A DNA stretch of 64,000 nucleotides from Stagnimonas sp965279705. GTDB lineage: Bacteria; Pseudomonadota; Gammaproteobacteria; Nevskiales; Nevskiaceae. Positions 9,061-17,892 of this stretch are shown in pieces; the stretch's first letter is position 1, and each line of letters opens with the position of its first letter. The notes beneath the pieces are model-generated. The model did no database searches. It was not told where the DNA came from and was given only the letters and a program-made list of their open reading frames with translations. The DNA is taken from positions 1,674,001 through 1,738,000 of the forward strand of contig OZ257257.1 in the NCBI GenBank assembly GCA_965279705.1. The letters run 5' to 3'. The translations under genes were made by a program, and so were the position numbers.

Positions 9061-10467
9061 ATGTATCAGCCGCTCTCATCGTTCCGCCGTACTTCGTTTG
9101 CTCTGGCCCTTCTGCTGGCGCTGACGCCCCCGCTGCACGCCGACAACAGCAATCCGCCGCAGGAGCAGGCCGCCGACAAAAATGACAAAGGCGGCAAGAA
9201 GAAGGACCCGAGCGGCCTCAGGGGCCTGCCCAATGCCGACACCGGCCGCACGGCGGTGGACAGCAACCTGAGCACGACCGGCAGCGATCGCAGCGATCGC
9301 ACCACCACACCGCCCGGTAGCGCCGCCACTGGCTCGGCCGCACAAGCGCGGGAGAACGCGGCCAATGGCCTGAACGAGAGTGCCAGCCAGCGCCCCGGTT
9401 TCAACCAGGGTTTCGAGGCGGTGGACAAGGAGAAGCTGGAGAAACAGGCCGAGGAGTTCAAGCGCAACAACGGCAATCCGCTGACTGCCGTTACCGGTGG
9501 CCGCCGCAACGATGGTGCGGGGCCGACCGGTGTGGCCGGGCAAGGCACGGCGGCGATCAGCAATGGCGCGCTCACCTCCGCCACGGGTACCAAGTTTGGG
9601 CCGGACGGCGTCAGCGCCACGGTCAAATCACCCGCGCGCAACATTAATGTCATCGGCGGCTACAGCTCGGTCGGGTCTGGCCCGGCCGCAGACATCCTGC
9701 GTCAAACCGAGGGCTTCGGCCCACCGGCCGCGGCACCGGCCGCACCAGCGGCACCTGCGACCGTCGAGGCGCCGCTCAACACCGCCGCCAATCCCAACGT
9801 CAAGGTGCACCCGAGCGGCTCGGTGACCGAGACCAGCAACAACGGCAACACCAAGACCCACACCACTGGCGATGGCAGGGAGGTGACTAAGGTCACCACC
9901 GACCCGAAAACCGGCAAGACCACGGTCGAGAAGACCACGACGGCCGACGACGGCACCAAGACCACCACTACGACCACCGCCACCTCCTGCCAAGGCATCG
10001 ACGGCTGCAACGACGCCGCCGCCCGTGCGGAGTTTCTGCGCAACAACCCCGCGAGTGCGGCGCAGGTGAACCAGGCGCGCAATGGTGCGGCGGGCAGCGA
10101 GGTCAACCCCAACCGGGAGGGCAATGCGGCCATCGACCGCAGTGTGGCCCTGCCCACCACCAGCCAGGTCGGCCGCAATCTGTTCGGCCAGCCCGGCCAG
10201 GTCGTCGAGACCAGCGGTGGCAATGGCGGCGGGGTTGATTTCAACGGCAGTGCCGGTGCGATTGATCCGGGTGATGACGCCGTGATCGCCGGCCGTGGCC
10301 GTCAGGATGACCCGGGCGATGTCTTCAACAACCAGCCGGGGCCGCAGAGCGGTGCGGTGCAGGCGCCCCCGGCGTCCAGCGATTGCGAAGAGAAAAAGCC
10401 CGCCACCAAGCGGCTGACGACCGTGGGCACCAGCAAGACGGTGAAGAAAGATGACTGCGCCAAGTAG
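9061..10467 (+). CDS. Exported low-complexity protein of unknown function
   Basis: A 468-residue protein starting at ATG 9061 behind an AGGAG site. It has a clear signal peptide (hydrophobic FALALLLALTPPLHA, cleavage near residue 29). The mature part is rich in Asn, Gly, Ala, Thr and Lys and looks disordered, with blocks such as TPPGSAATGSAAQ, an Ala/Pro stretch around residues 220-235 and a Thr/Lys-rich segment near 255-310 (DGTKTTTTTTATSC). Two cysteine pairs occur: CQGIDGC in the middle, and two cysteines in the C-terminal 30 residues. I recognise no domain. It overlaps the start of the secretin gene by 17 bases, so the two are one operon. It may be a periplasmic partner, linker or cargo of that secretin; this is only a guess from context. 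Confidence 0.75.
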   Translation: MYQPLSSFRRTSFALALLLALTPPLHADNSNPPQEQAADKNDKGGKKKDPSGLRGLPNADTGRTAVDSNLSTTGSDRSDRTTTPPGSAATGSAAQARENAANGLNESASQRPGFNQGFEAVDKEKLEKQAEEFKRNNGNPLTAVTGGRRNDGAGPTGVAGQGTAAISNGALTSATGTKFGPDGVSATVKSPARNINVIGGYSSVGSGPAADILRQTEGFGPPAAAPAAPAAPATVEAPLNTAANPNVKVHPSGSVTETSNNGNTKTHTTGDGREVTKVTTDPKTGKTTVEKTTTADDGTKTTTTTTATSCQGIDGCNDAAARAEFLRNNPASAAQVNQARNGAAGSEVNPNREGNAAIDRSVALPTTSQVGRNLFGQPGQVVETSGGNGGGVDFNGSAGAIDPGDDAVIAGRGRQDDPGDVFNNQPGPQSGAVQAPPASSDCEEKKPATKRLTTVGTSKTVKKDDCAK

Positions 10468-12238
10468 AGTGCGCACCCGGCCGCTGTCGGTGCTCGCACT
10501 CGGCCTGGCGCTGGGTACCAGCGCCGGCTGCGCCGCACCGGCACCACGGACGGAGACGACGGTGGCCGATGGCAGCCTCACGCCCATATCCGTCGCGCAA
10601 GCCGCGCTGCAAAAGTCGGACTGGGGCAGCGCGCAAACCGCGCTCGCCGCCAGCCTGCGCGACGATCTGCCCAACGGCTATCTGCAATTCCTCTACGCCC
10701 TGACCTACGACCAGCAGGCCAAGAACGGCAGCAGCGCACAGCTCGACATGGCGCAGGTGGGCTACGAGAACGCCGTGCGCTTCACGCCGCAAAACTACTG
10801 GGCGCGGCTGATGATGGGCTACCTCAAGCTGGAGCGCGGCGAGTTCGACGCTGCGCAAGACCACTTCGCTGTCGCCGCACTCGACCAGCCGCAGCGCTGG
10901 GAGGCGTTCTATGGCCTGGGCGTGGCGTCCTATCACCGCGGCGACCTGCCGATGCTGCAACTGGCCGCCAACCGCAGTCTGGCACTGGCCTCCGAGCAGC
11001 CGGATGCACAGCGTCTGGCCGCGTTCTCGCTCGCCATGCAAGGCGACGACCGCGCGCGTCATCTCGCCGACAACGCGGTGCAGAAAGTCAGCACCGTCAG
11101 CGGCAACAGCGAGGATTCGGTGTTCCTGCGCAAGCGCGTGGACGAGTTGCTGATTGGCGCGCAGCTGCGCGGCCAGAGCCAGAACCTGCAAATCCCCATC
11201 GCGCCCGGCCCGGTCGGCCGGCCCAGCACCGAGTTCTACACACCGGACCGCAAGGCGGCACCAACGGACAACGCCACCGGCAACCCGGACGACCCGAACC
11301 AGATGGTGGTCGAGGTGACGATCATCCTGAACTCGCAGGTCGATACCAAGACCCGTGGCGTGAACCTGTTCGACGGCCTGCGCCTGCAATACGGCTACGC
11401 CAACACCTTCAGCCAGGCCAGCAACACCAATAACACCGATGGCTTCATCAGCCGCGTCAGCGAGAGCGCCCGCGCGATCACCTCGCAGATTTCGGTGCCG
11501 CAGATCAATTACAACCTCAACCTGTTCAACGACTCCAAGCAGTATTACGGCGTCATCGCGCGGCCCTCGCTCACCGCCTACGTCGGCCGCGAGTCGGAGT
11601 TCTTCGCCGGCCGCACCATCAGCGTCGCGGTGAGCGGCATCAACCTCGGCGAGTTGCAGCCGGTGGATGTGGGTGTGAAGTTGAAGCTGGCCCCCGAGGC
11701 GATCAGTGCCGACGCGACGCGCTTCCGTATCGAGGCCGCGCGTTCGTTTTTGTCGCGCGAGGAGATCGGCCGCTTCCAGCAATCGCTCACCACCTTCAAG
11801 CAGTTTGTGCAGGCGACAGCCGAGCTGTCGTTCGGGCAGACGCTGATTCTCTCCGCACTCTCCGAGCAGGTGTCGGACAGCAACAACTCGCAGGTGCCGC
11901 TGGCAGGCGACGTGCCGGGTTTAAACCTGTTCTTCCGCAACCGCAGCGAGATCAAGCGGCAGGAGTCGCTGCTGATTCTGGTCACGCCCTCGCTGCCCAC
12001 CGCCATCCAGCTGCCGCAGGACCCGGCGCGGCGCCTGAGCAATGTGCAGGAACTGATTCGCTACTGGAGCCAGGTGGTCGACCCCGGCAGCGATGTCGGC
12101 GCGATCGTCGAGCGGCTGGGGCGCATGCCGAGCTTTCGCAAGGCCAAGCGTGGCGATCTGCCTTTCCGGCCCAGTGGCTCGGCCGCCCTTTTGAAAGAAG
12201 CCATCGACGAAAACCTGCGGCTCGCACAGGCGCGCTGA
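10451..12238 (+). CDS. Secretin-domain outer membrane protein with N-terminal TPR-like repeats
   Basis: A 595-residue protein. The N-terminus (LALGLALGTSAGC, Cys27) looks like a lipoprotein signal, though the lipobox is weak. Residues 45-200 are helical TPR-like repeats (ENAVRFTPQNYWARLMMGYL, AFYGLGVASYHRGDL). Residues 285-530 are secretin-like: VEVTIILNSQVDTKTRGVN, then SGINLGELQPVDVGVKLKLA, and the hallmark VPLAGDVPGLNLFFRNRSEI leading to LLILVTPSLP. Secretins form gated outer membrane rings in type II/III secretion and type IV pili. Here none of the usual inner membrane, ATPase or pseudopilin genes are adjacent. ATG 10451 overlaps the upstream gene by 17 bases. The next gene encodes a large surface-type protein, a candidate substrate. 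Confidence 0.82.
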   Translation: MTAPSRVRTRPLSVLALGLALGTSAGCAAPAPRTETTVADGSLTPISVAQAALQKSDWGSAQTALAASLRDDLPNGYLQFLYALTYDQQAKNGSSAQLDMAQVGYENAVRFTPQNYWARLMMGYLKLERGEFDAAQDHFAVAALDQPQRWEAFYGLGVASYHRGDLPMLQLAANRSLALASEQPDAQRLAAFSLAMQGDDRARHLADNAVQKVSTVSGNSEDSVFLRKRVDELLIGAQLRGQSQNLQIPIAPGPVGRPSTEFYTPDRKAAPTDNATGNPDDPNQMVVEVTIILNSQVDTKTRGVNLFDGLRLQYGYANTFSQASNTNNTDGFISRVSESARAITSQISVPQINYNLNLFNDSKQYYGVIARPSLTAYVGRESEFFAGRTISVAVSGINLGELQPVDVGVKLKLAPEAISADATRFRIEAARSFLSREEIGRFQQSLTTFKQFVQATAELSFGQTLILSALSEQVSDSNNSQVPLAGDVPGLNLFFRNRSEIKRQESLLILVTPSLPTAIQLPQDPARRLSNVQELIRYWSQVVDPGSDVGAIVERLGRMPSFRKAKRGDLPFRPSGSAALLKEAIDENLRLAQAR

Positions 12239-12293
12239 GCGCAGTGGCCCCCAAACACGCCGCACCCTTTGATTTGCTCACCGAGAACCCGAC

Positions 12294-15200
12294 ATGAAGT
12301 CAGCCCTCAGTCACCGCCTCGCCAGACTCTCAGCGCTCGCGCTCTTGCTGCTCGGCAGCACGCACGCGCACGCGCAAGCCTGCCTGCCAGGCCAGCTCGA
12401 CCCGACGTTTGCCGCCGACAGCGACTTTGGCGCGGGCTTGAGGGTGTTGCCGAGCAACTTCTCAAACTTTGGTATCGGCTTGCTGTTGCAGCCCGATTCC
12501 AAACTGCTCGCCACCAGCATTCGCAACAACGATGCGGCGACTCAGGATTCAGAGCTTGGCCGGTTTCTTTCGCAGTCGCGGCTCACCGATAACGGCAATC
12601 TCGATCTCGATTTCAACACCAGCGGCACTCGCGACACCCGCTTTTTCGACGGCAGCAAGGTGACCGTCGAGGGCAATACGACGGACCGCGTGCATGATCT
12701 CTTGCAGCTGCCCAACGGCCAGTTCATGGTGCTGCTCAGCACCGAGCGCGGTGGACAATCACTGGTGCTCGCGCGCCTCAACGCCGATGGCACCACTGAC
12801 CTGAGCTTTGGCAGCAACGGGGCCGTGCAGGTCACCCGTGCGCAGCTGGGTATTCCCAATTCCGGCTTTCGGGACTTGACGCTGCTGCGTCAGGACGATG
12901 GCCGCCTTTTGGTCGCCATCGTATTCAGCGCCAATGACGACGGCTTGATTCTGGCGCGCTTCAATGCCGATGGCAGTCTCGACGCTGACTTTGGCACCGC
13001 CGATACCGACGGCATCAATGGCCTGGTGATCGTCAGGCAAAGCCCTGCCCCGGCAGGCCCGGTGATCCGCCTGCAAAACGGCCGCCCGGTGGTGATGAGC
13101 TTCGATGGCAATCAGGACTACAGCTTCTTCGCCTTCACGGCCGCGGGTGCGGCCGATGCCAACTTTGGCACCAACGGCCGCGCGCGCGTCACCACCAACA
13201 ACGCCAACTTCGGCAGTGTGGTGGCACAAGACTTTGTGGTGCAGCCCGATGGCCGCCTGCTGTTCACCACGCGCACGGCCGCACTCGGCAGGCTCACCGC
13301 CACCGGCGCGCTCGATACCAGCTTCGGCGGCGGCGATGGCCTGGTGCTGCGTGATCGCAGTGGCGTGCGCGGCGAAAACGAACTCACCAGCGATCTGCGC
13401 GACCTTGAAGCGCAGCGGTTGGCAGTGCAAGCCGATGGCAAGATCGTCGTGTTCGGCGGCGACATCGCCACTACCCAGCGACGCTTCCATGTGGCGCGCT
13501 TCTTCGCCAACGGCCTGCCGGACTTGGGCTTTGGCGACGACCGCATCGAGATCACCCCCGCCCGTGGCGCGGCCACGCTGCCGCGCGTCGAGTCTTTCCA
13601 CCGCAGCCTATTGATCGACCCTGCCGGCCGTATCCTCTTCAGCGCGCACTTTTTGGGTAACAACGGCCAGGTGGCCATTACCGATGGCAACCGCCAGATC
13701 ATCGGCCGGCTCTGTGGCGGCGCGAGTGCCAGCACGCGCGTCAGCGACGTTGTGCTCACCGACCGCACCGGTGTGACGCCCAACAGCGAGCAGACCTCGA
13801 ACATCATCACCATCGCCGGCCTGCCCGCAGGCCAGTCTTCATTGATCCGCGTCGCCAACGGCAGCTACTCGATTGGCTGCAGCACGGCCGACGCCGGTAC
13901 CTTCATCGCCTCGATGGAAAAAGTGGTGAACGGTGACACCGTCTGCGTGCGCCACACGGCGGCCGCCAGCGGCACCATGACCACGACACTGACCTTGGGA
14001 GGAGGGGCGGATGAGTTCAGTGAGGCCTTCATCACCGACACCGCGGTGCCAGCGCCGGGCACGATCCAGTTCAACCCGGCCACGCTGAGCGTGGGCGAGG
14101 GTGCTGCAATGGCTGTAATCACTGTCACCCGCACCGGCGGCACGGCGGGTGCGATCAACGCCACCATCACGGCAACCGGCGGCACGGCGACCGAGGGCGT
14201 GGACTTCAGCGGCAACAACTTCAGCATCGCGTTTGCAGACGGCGAGGGCGGCAGCAAGACCGCGACGGTGATGATCTTGAACGACGGCATCGACGAGCCG
14301 GACGAAACGGTAGTGTTCACGCTGGCCGAACGGGTGAACCCGCCCACGGTTGCAGCCAAGGCGCTGGGCGCGCAGACCACGGCCACACTCACCATTGTCG
14401 ATGACGACGAGGCTCCCGCACCCGCTGGCACGCTCCAGTTTGCGCAGGCAAGCTTGAGCGTCAGCGAAGCCGCTGGCACCGCCACGCTCACCGTCACCCG
14501 CACTGGCGGCACCGCAGGTGCAGCCAACGCGGTCATCACGCTCAGTGGCGGCAGCGCCACGCTCGGGGCTGACTTCAGTGGCGACCGTTTCAGCATCGCC
14601 TTTGCCGATGGCGAGGGCGGCAGCAAGACGGCCACCGTCAACTTGGTCAATGACAGCCTCGTCGAGCCGGATGAAACGGTGATCTACACCCTGAGCGAAG
14701 CCGTGGTGGCGGGCAGCCCACCCGAGAGCAAGGCCGGCAACGGTGCGAAAGCACTCGGCAGTCCGGTCACCCTCACGCTGACGATCGTCAATGACGATGT
14801 TGCACCGACCCCAACGCCGACGCCCACACCGACCCCGACCCCCGTCGGCACGCCGGTACAGGCCACGGGCAACAGCGGTGGCGGCGCCTTCGGTCTGGCC
14901 TTGCTGCCGGTGCTGATGGGCATGGCGGCCTTGCGTCGCAAGCTGGCGGCTGCGGCCTTGCTGGCGGCGCTGCTGCCGGCCGCGCAGGCCGCCGCACCCG
15001 GCGATTGGGCCCTGCGGCTATCGGCCGGGCCGACCTACCCGAGCAGCAACAGCGCCAGCCTGCAACAGGCGCTCAATGCGCGTGGCCATGCCGTCACCGC
15101 GCAGCAGGACGAAGATCGTGTCGGCTACGCGATTGATCTGGAATATGTGCTTTCGGCAGACCTCTCGCTACAGGCCAGCTATGCGCGGCTGGGCGAGGCC

Positions 15201-15563
15201 AAGGCCAGCGTCGGCGGCACCACGCCCAACGAGGCGCAGCTGGTACGTGATATCGGCCAGCAGCTGCCGCATTTTGGTGATCTGCTGTCGCTGTCCGCGC
15301 TCTGGCATCTGCCCTTGTTTGCAGGTATCGAGCTGGAGCCGAGCCTGGGCCTGTTCGTGCTGCACGGCGAGCGCGAGGGCAAGACCGCCGCAGTGCGCTT
15401 CAAGGACGAGCACACGCTGGCAGGCGGCCTGCTCGGCCTGGGGCTGAGCGGCCCGACCGGGGTGTCGCCGAAACTACGCTGGGCATCTGGCCTGCGGTTC
15501 TATGGCTGGTCGGACCCCAGTGCGCTGTTGCTGTTCGGGCTGGAATATCGCTGGACGCGCTGA
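12294..15563 (+). CDS. Delta-60 repeat / Calx-beta surface protein fused to an outer membrane beta-barrel
   Basis: A 1089-residue protein. A signal peptide (ALALLLLGSTHAHA) is followed by about seven delta-60 repeats (for example GTTDLSFGSNGAVQV, GAADANFGTNGRARV). Two Calx-beta domains lie near residues 590-700 and 720-840, sharing an identical FSIAFADGEGGSKTATV. A Thr-Pro linker follows near 838-850. Next, around residues 861-882, comes a GlyGly-CTERM-like segment (SGGGAFGLALLPVLMGMAAL then RRK). That segment continues without a stop into a signal-peptide-like stretch (LAAAALLAALLPAAQA) and about 190 residues resembling a small outer membrane beta-barrel ending in FGLEYRWTR. Internal ATGs at 14916 and 14922 could start the barrel alone. 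It probably belongs with the secretin operon 55 bases upstream. Confidence 0.8.
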   Translation: MKSALSHRLARLSALALLLLGSTHAHAQACLPGQLDPTFAADSDFGAGLRVLPSNFSNFGIGLLLQPDSKLLATSIRNNDAATQDSELGRFLSQSRLTDNGNLDLDFNTSGTRDTRFFDGSKVTVEGNTTDRVHDLLQLPNGQFMVLLSTERGGQSLVLARLNADGTTDLSFGSNGAVQVTRAQLGIPNSGFRDLTLLRQDDGRLLVAIVFSANDDGLILARFNADGSLDADFGTADTDGINGLVIVRQSPAPAGPVIRLQNGRPVVMSFDGNQDYSFFAFTAAGAADANFGTNGRARVTTNNANFGSVVAQDFVVQPDGRLLFTTRTAALGRLTATGALDTSFGGGDGLVLRDRSGVRGENELTSDLRDLEAQRLAVQADGKIVVFGGDIATTQRRFHVARFFANGLPDLGFGDDRIEITPARGAATLPRVESFHRSLLIDPAGRILFSAHFLGNNGQVAITDGNRQIIGRLCGGASASTRVSDVVLTDRTGVTPNSEQTSNIITIAGLPAGQSSLIRVANGSYSIGCSTADAGTFIASMEKVVNGDTVCVRHTAAASGTMTTTLTLGGGADEFSEAFITDTAVPAPGTIQFNPATLSVGEGAAMAVITVTRTGGTAGAINATITATGGTATEGVDFSGNNFSIAFADGEGGSKTATVMILNDGIDEPDETVVFTLAERVNPPTVAAKALGAQTTATLTIVDDDEAPAPAGTLQFAQASLSVSEAAGTATLTVTRTGGTAGAANAVITLSGGSATLGADFSGDRFSIAFADGEGGSKTATVNLVNDSLVEPDETVIYTLSEAVVAGSPPESKAGNGAKALGSPVTLTLTIVNDDVAPTPTPTPTPTPTPVGTPVQATGNSGGGAFGLALLPVLMGMAALRRKLAAAALLAALLPAAQAAAPGDWALRLSAGPTYPSSNSASLQQALNARGHAVTAQQDEDRVGYAIDLEYVLSADLSLQASYARLGEAKASVGGTTPNEAQLVRDIGQQLPHFGDLLSLSALWHLPLFAGIELEPSLGLFVLHGEREGKTAAVRFKDEHTLAGGLLGLGLSGPTGVSPKLRWASGLRFYGWSDPSALLLFGLEYRWTR
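14807..14845 (+). repeat. Thr-Pro codon repeat (interdomain linker)
   Basis: A run of alternating Thr and Pro codons (six TP units) inside the delta-60/Calx-beta gene, just before the GlyGly-CTERM-like segment. It encodes an extended linker and is a slippage-prone tract that could vary in length between strains. Confidence 0.7.
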
Positions 15564-15596
15564 AGTCTTGCGGACAGTGGCCGCTGCTGCGATGGT

Positions 15597-16880
15597 CTAC
15601 TGCTCGGCGGCCGGGTTGAGCGTGGTGAGGCGGATGCGCGCCAGCTTGACCGCGTTGGAACGCGCCTCGATCACCTCGAACTCGTAGTCGCCCACACGCA
15701 CCTTGCGGCCGGATTTGGGGATGTCGCCGAGCTGCTCCACCACCAGGCCATTGACGGTTTTCGGACCGTCGATGGGCAGCTTCCAGCCCAGGCTGCGATT
15801 GAGGCTGCGGATGTGCACGTTGCCGCTCACCAGCGCGCTGCCGTCGTGGTCGAGGGTGACGTTCTTCTGCCGCGTGGAAGGGTCGCTGGTGAACTCGCCC
15901 ACCACTTCTTCAAGAATGTCCTCAAGCGTCGCCAGACCTTGAATGTCGCCGTATTCGTCCACCACGAAACCGATGCGGCGCTTCTGGTCCTGGAAGTTCA
16001 GCAACTGCTGGTTGAGCGGCGTGCCGCTCGGGATGAAGTAGGGTTCGCGCACCAGCGTCATCAGGTTGTCGAGATTGAGTTGGCCCTGCGCGGCAGCGCG
16101 CACCAGCTTGCGCAGATGCACCACGCCTTTCAGATCGTCAATGGAGCCATTGAAGACAGGCAGTCGCGTATGGCTTGAGGCAATGATGACCTCGTGGATC
16201 ACTTCCCAAGGTTCGCTGAGATCAATGCCGACGATCTCGTTGCGCGGGATCATGATGTCTTCGACGGTTGCGTGTTCGAGGTCGAGAATGGACAGCAGCA
16301 TTTTCTGGTGGCGCAGCGGGATCATCGCGCCAGCCTCCACCACCACGGTGCGCAGTTCTTCGCTGGAGAGCGAGTGCGCCACCGCGTCTTCCTTGGTCAC
16401 GCCGAGCGCGCGCAGCACGCCGTTGCTGAGCAGGCTCACCGTCCACACCACCGGTGTGAGCAGCCATTGCAGCGGGTAGTTGATGTAGGCAGTGGGGATG
16501 CCGACACGCTCCGGGTAGAGCGCAGCGAGAGTCTTGGGGGCGGCGTCTGAGAACACCAGCATGACGATGGTCAGCACCACGGTGGTGGCACCCAGAACCG
16601 CCTCGTCGTTGCCGAACAGCTTGATGGAGAGCAGTGTCGCAACGACGGTGGCGGAGTTGTCTGAGAAGTTCTTGCCGAGCAAAAGCAAGCCAATCAAGCG
16701 GTCGGGGCGATCGAGCAGTTTTTGGGCAAGCCTTGCGCCACGGTCACCCTGCTGGGCGCGGGTCTTGAGGCGATAACGGTTGAGCGTCATCAATCCGGTT
16801 TCAGAAGCCGCGAAAAAAGCGGAGAGCATCAACAAAAAGACGAGGAGCGCGAGTTCCAGGCCCAGGGGCAGATCGTTCAA
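15597..16880 (-). CDS. CNNM/CBS/CorC-HlyC family membrane protein (YfjD/CorB-like)
   Basis: A 427-residue protein with the three-part layout of this family. The N-terminal CNNM (DUF21) membrane domain begins PLGLELALLVFLLMLSAFFA and contains ASETGLMTLNRYR and LIGLLLLGKNFSDN. Two CBS domains lie near residues 190-320 (VEDIMIPRNEIVGIDL, IGFVVDEYGDIQGLATLEDI). The C-terminal CorC_HlyC domain contains VRVGDYEFEVIEA. The family is tied to magnesium/cobalt homeostasis. The start appears to be TTG at 16880, since no in-frame ATG is available and the next residues match the family N-terminus. It lies beside ypjD and ffh, the same neighbourhood as E. coli yfjD-ypjD-ffh, which supports the assignment. 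Confidence 0.88.
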   Translation of the reverse strand: MNDLPLGLELALLVFLLMLSAFFAASETGLMTLNRYRLKTRAQQGDRGARLAQKLLDRPDRLIGLLLLGKNFSDNSATVVATLLSIKLFGNDEAVLGATTVVLTIVMLVFSDAAPKTLAALYPERVGIPTAYINYPLQWLLTPVVWTVSLLSNGVLRALGVTKEDAVAHSLSSEELRTVVVEAGAMIPLRHQKMLLSILDLEHATVEDIMIPRNEIVGIDLSEPWEVIHEVIIASSHTRLPVFNGSIDDLKGVVHLRKLVRAAAQGQLNLDNLMTLVREPYFIPSGTPLNQQLLNFQDQKRRIGFVVDEYGDIQGLATLEDILEEVVGEFTSDPSTRQKNVTLDHDGSALVSGNVHIRSLNRSLGWKLPIDGPKTVNGLVVEQLGDIPKSGRKVRVGDYEFEVIEARSNAVKLARIRLTTLNPAAEQ

Positions 16881-16978
16881 GTGCGGCTGATGCCGGTGAC
16901 TACGGGGATGCGCATGATTACGAAAGCGGGTAGGGCGATGTCAAGGCGTTGTCGCGTGCAGCAGCCGAAAAACCCACT

Positions 16979-17773
16979 TCAAGTCCAGTGACGGCCAAGG
17001 ATTTGTTCGAGCACCAATTTACTGCCGAAGTAGGCGAGCAATAGCGCGCCGTAGCCCGAAAGCGCCCAGCGCACCGCGCGTTTGCCGCGCCAGCCCCAGC
17101 GTCGGCGGCCGAGGAGCAGAGCCGCAAAGATCAGCCAGGCGATGATTGAGAGCACGGTTTTGTGCACTAGGTGCTGCGCGAAAAGATCGTCGACAAAAAT
17201 CAGCCCCGAGAGCAGCGCCAGCGATAGCACGAAGAACCCCGCGCCGATGAGCTGAAACAACCAGTCTTCGCTCGCCTGCATGGGCGGCATGCGCAGCACG
17301 CGGGCGAGTTGCTCGGGTTTATGCAGCAGGCGGTCGAGTAGGTCGAGTGCGATGGCTTGTGCTGCGGCCAAGGTCAGCAGCCCGGCTGCAAAGATCGAGA
17401 GTGCGGCGTGCAGCGCGATGCGCCAGTCGTGCGGGGCGTTGCCGCCGGGCTGGGTCGGTAGCAGGGCGGCGAGTGCGACACCGGTCGCGGCCAGTGGATA
17501 GATCGCGGTGCGCAGCGGCCGTAAGGTGGCGACACCCGATAGCAGCCCCAGCAGCAGCGCCGATTGCCAGGTGAGGAGCGAGAGCGCCTGTGTCAGGCCC
17601 AGACGCCCACCCACGGCCTGCACGCTGGCGATCAAAACAATGCTGTGCAGGATGATAGCGGCGATCAGCACCAGCAGCACTGGGCCGCTGTCGCGCGCCT
17701 GTGCGGCGCGCAAGGCGGCGAACAGATAGGCGATTACCGCCAGTGCGGCGGGCAAGAGCAAAAGGGAGGTCAT
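16979..17773 (-). CDS. ypjD: YpjD-like inner membrane protein, CcsA/cytochrome c assembly fold
   Basis: A 264-residue polytopic membrane protein with about eight hydrophobic segments, a HDW motif in the middle (APHDWRIALHAALSIFAAGL) and a histidine at LFAQHLVHKTVLSIIAWL, as in the CcsA/CcmC-type heme-handling family. Together with its position between the corB-like gene and ffh, this matches YpjD, a conserved protein of uncertain function that has been linked to the CorB-type transporter. I use the ATG at 17773 rather than the TTG one codon earlier. It is divergent from the phosphodiesterase gene. Confidence 0.82.
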   Translation of the reverse strand: MTSLLLLPAALAVIAYLFAALRAAQARDSGPVLLVLIAAIILHSIVLIASVQAVGGRLGLTQALSLLTWQSALLLGLLSGVATLRPLRTAIYPLAATGVALAALLPTQPGGNAPHDWRIALHAALSIFAAGLLTLAAAQAIALDLLDRLLHKPEQLARVLRMPPMQASEDWLFQLIGAGFFVLSLALLSGLIFVDDLFAQHLVHKTVLSIIAWLIFAALLLGRRRWGWRGKRAVRWALSGYGALLLAYFGSKLVLEQILGRHWT

Positions 17774-17892
17774 CAATCGAGAATAGCACCGCTGTTACGC
17801 GCTTCGAGCGGCGTCGGCAAGGCATTTGAAAGCTGCGTGTTAAGCTGGTTTGACCTTATTCATGCTCCCTCTCAAGGCCGCCTGTCACCTCA

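Noticed and set aside
9281..9300. Tandem GCGATCGC palindromes
   Set aside because: They are inside coding sequence for a Ser/Asp/Arg repeat in a low-complexity protein and need no regulatory explanation.
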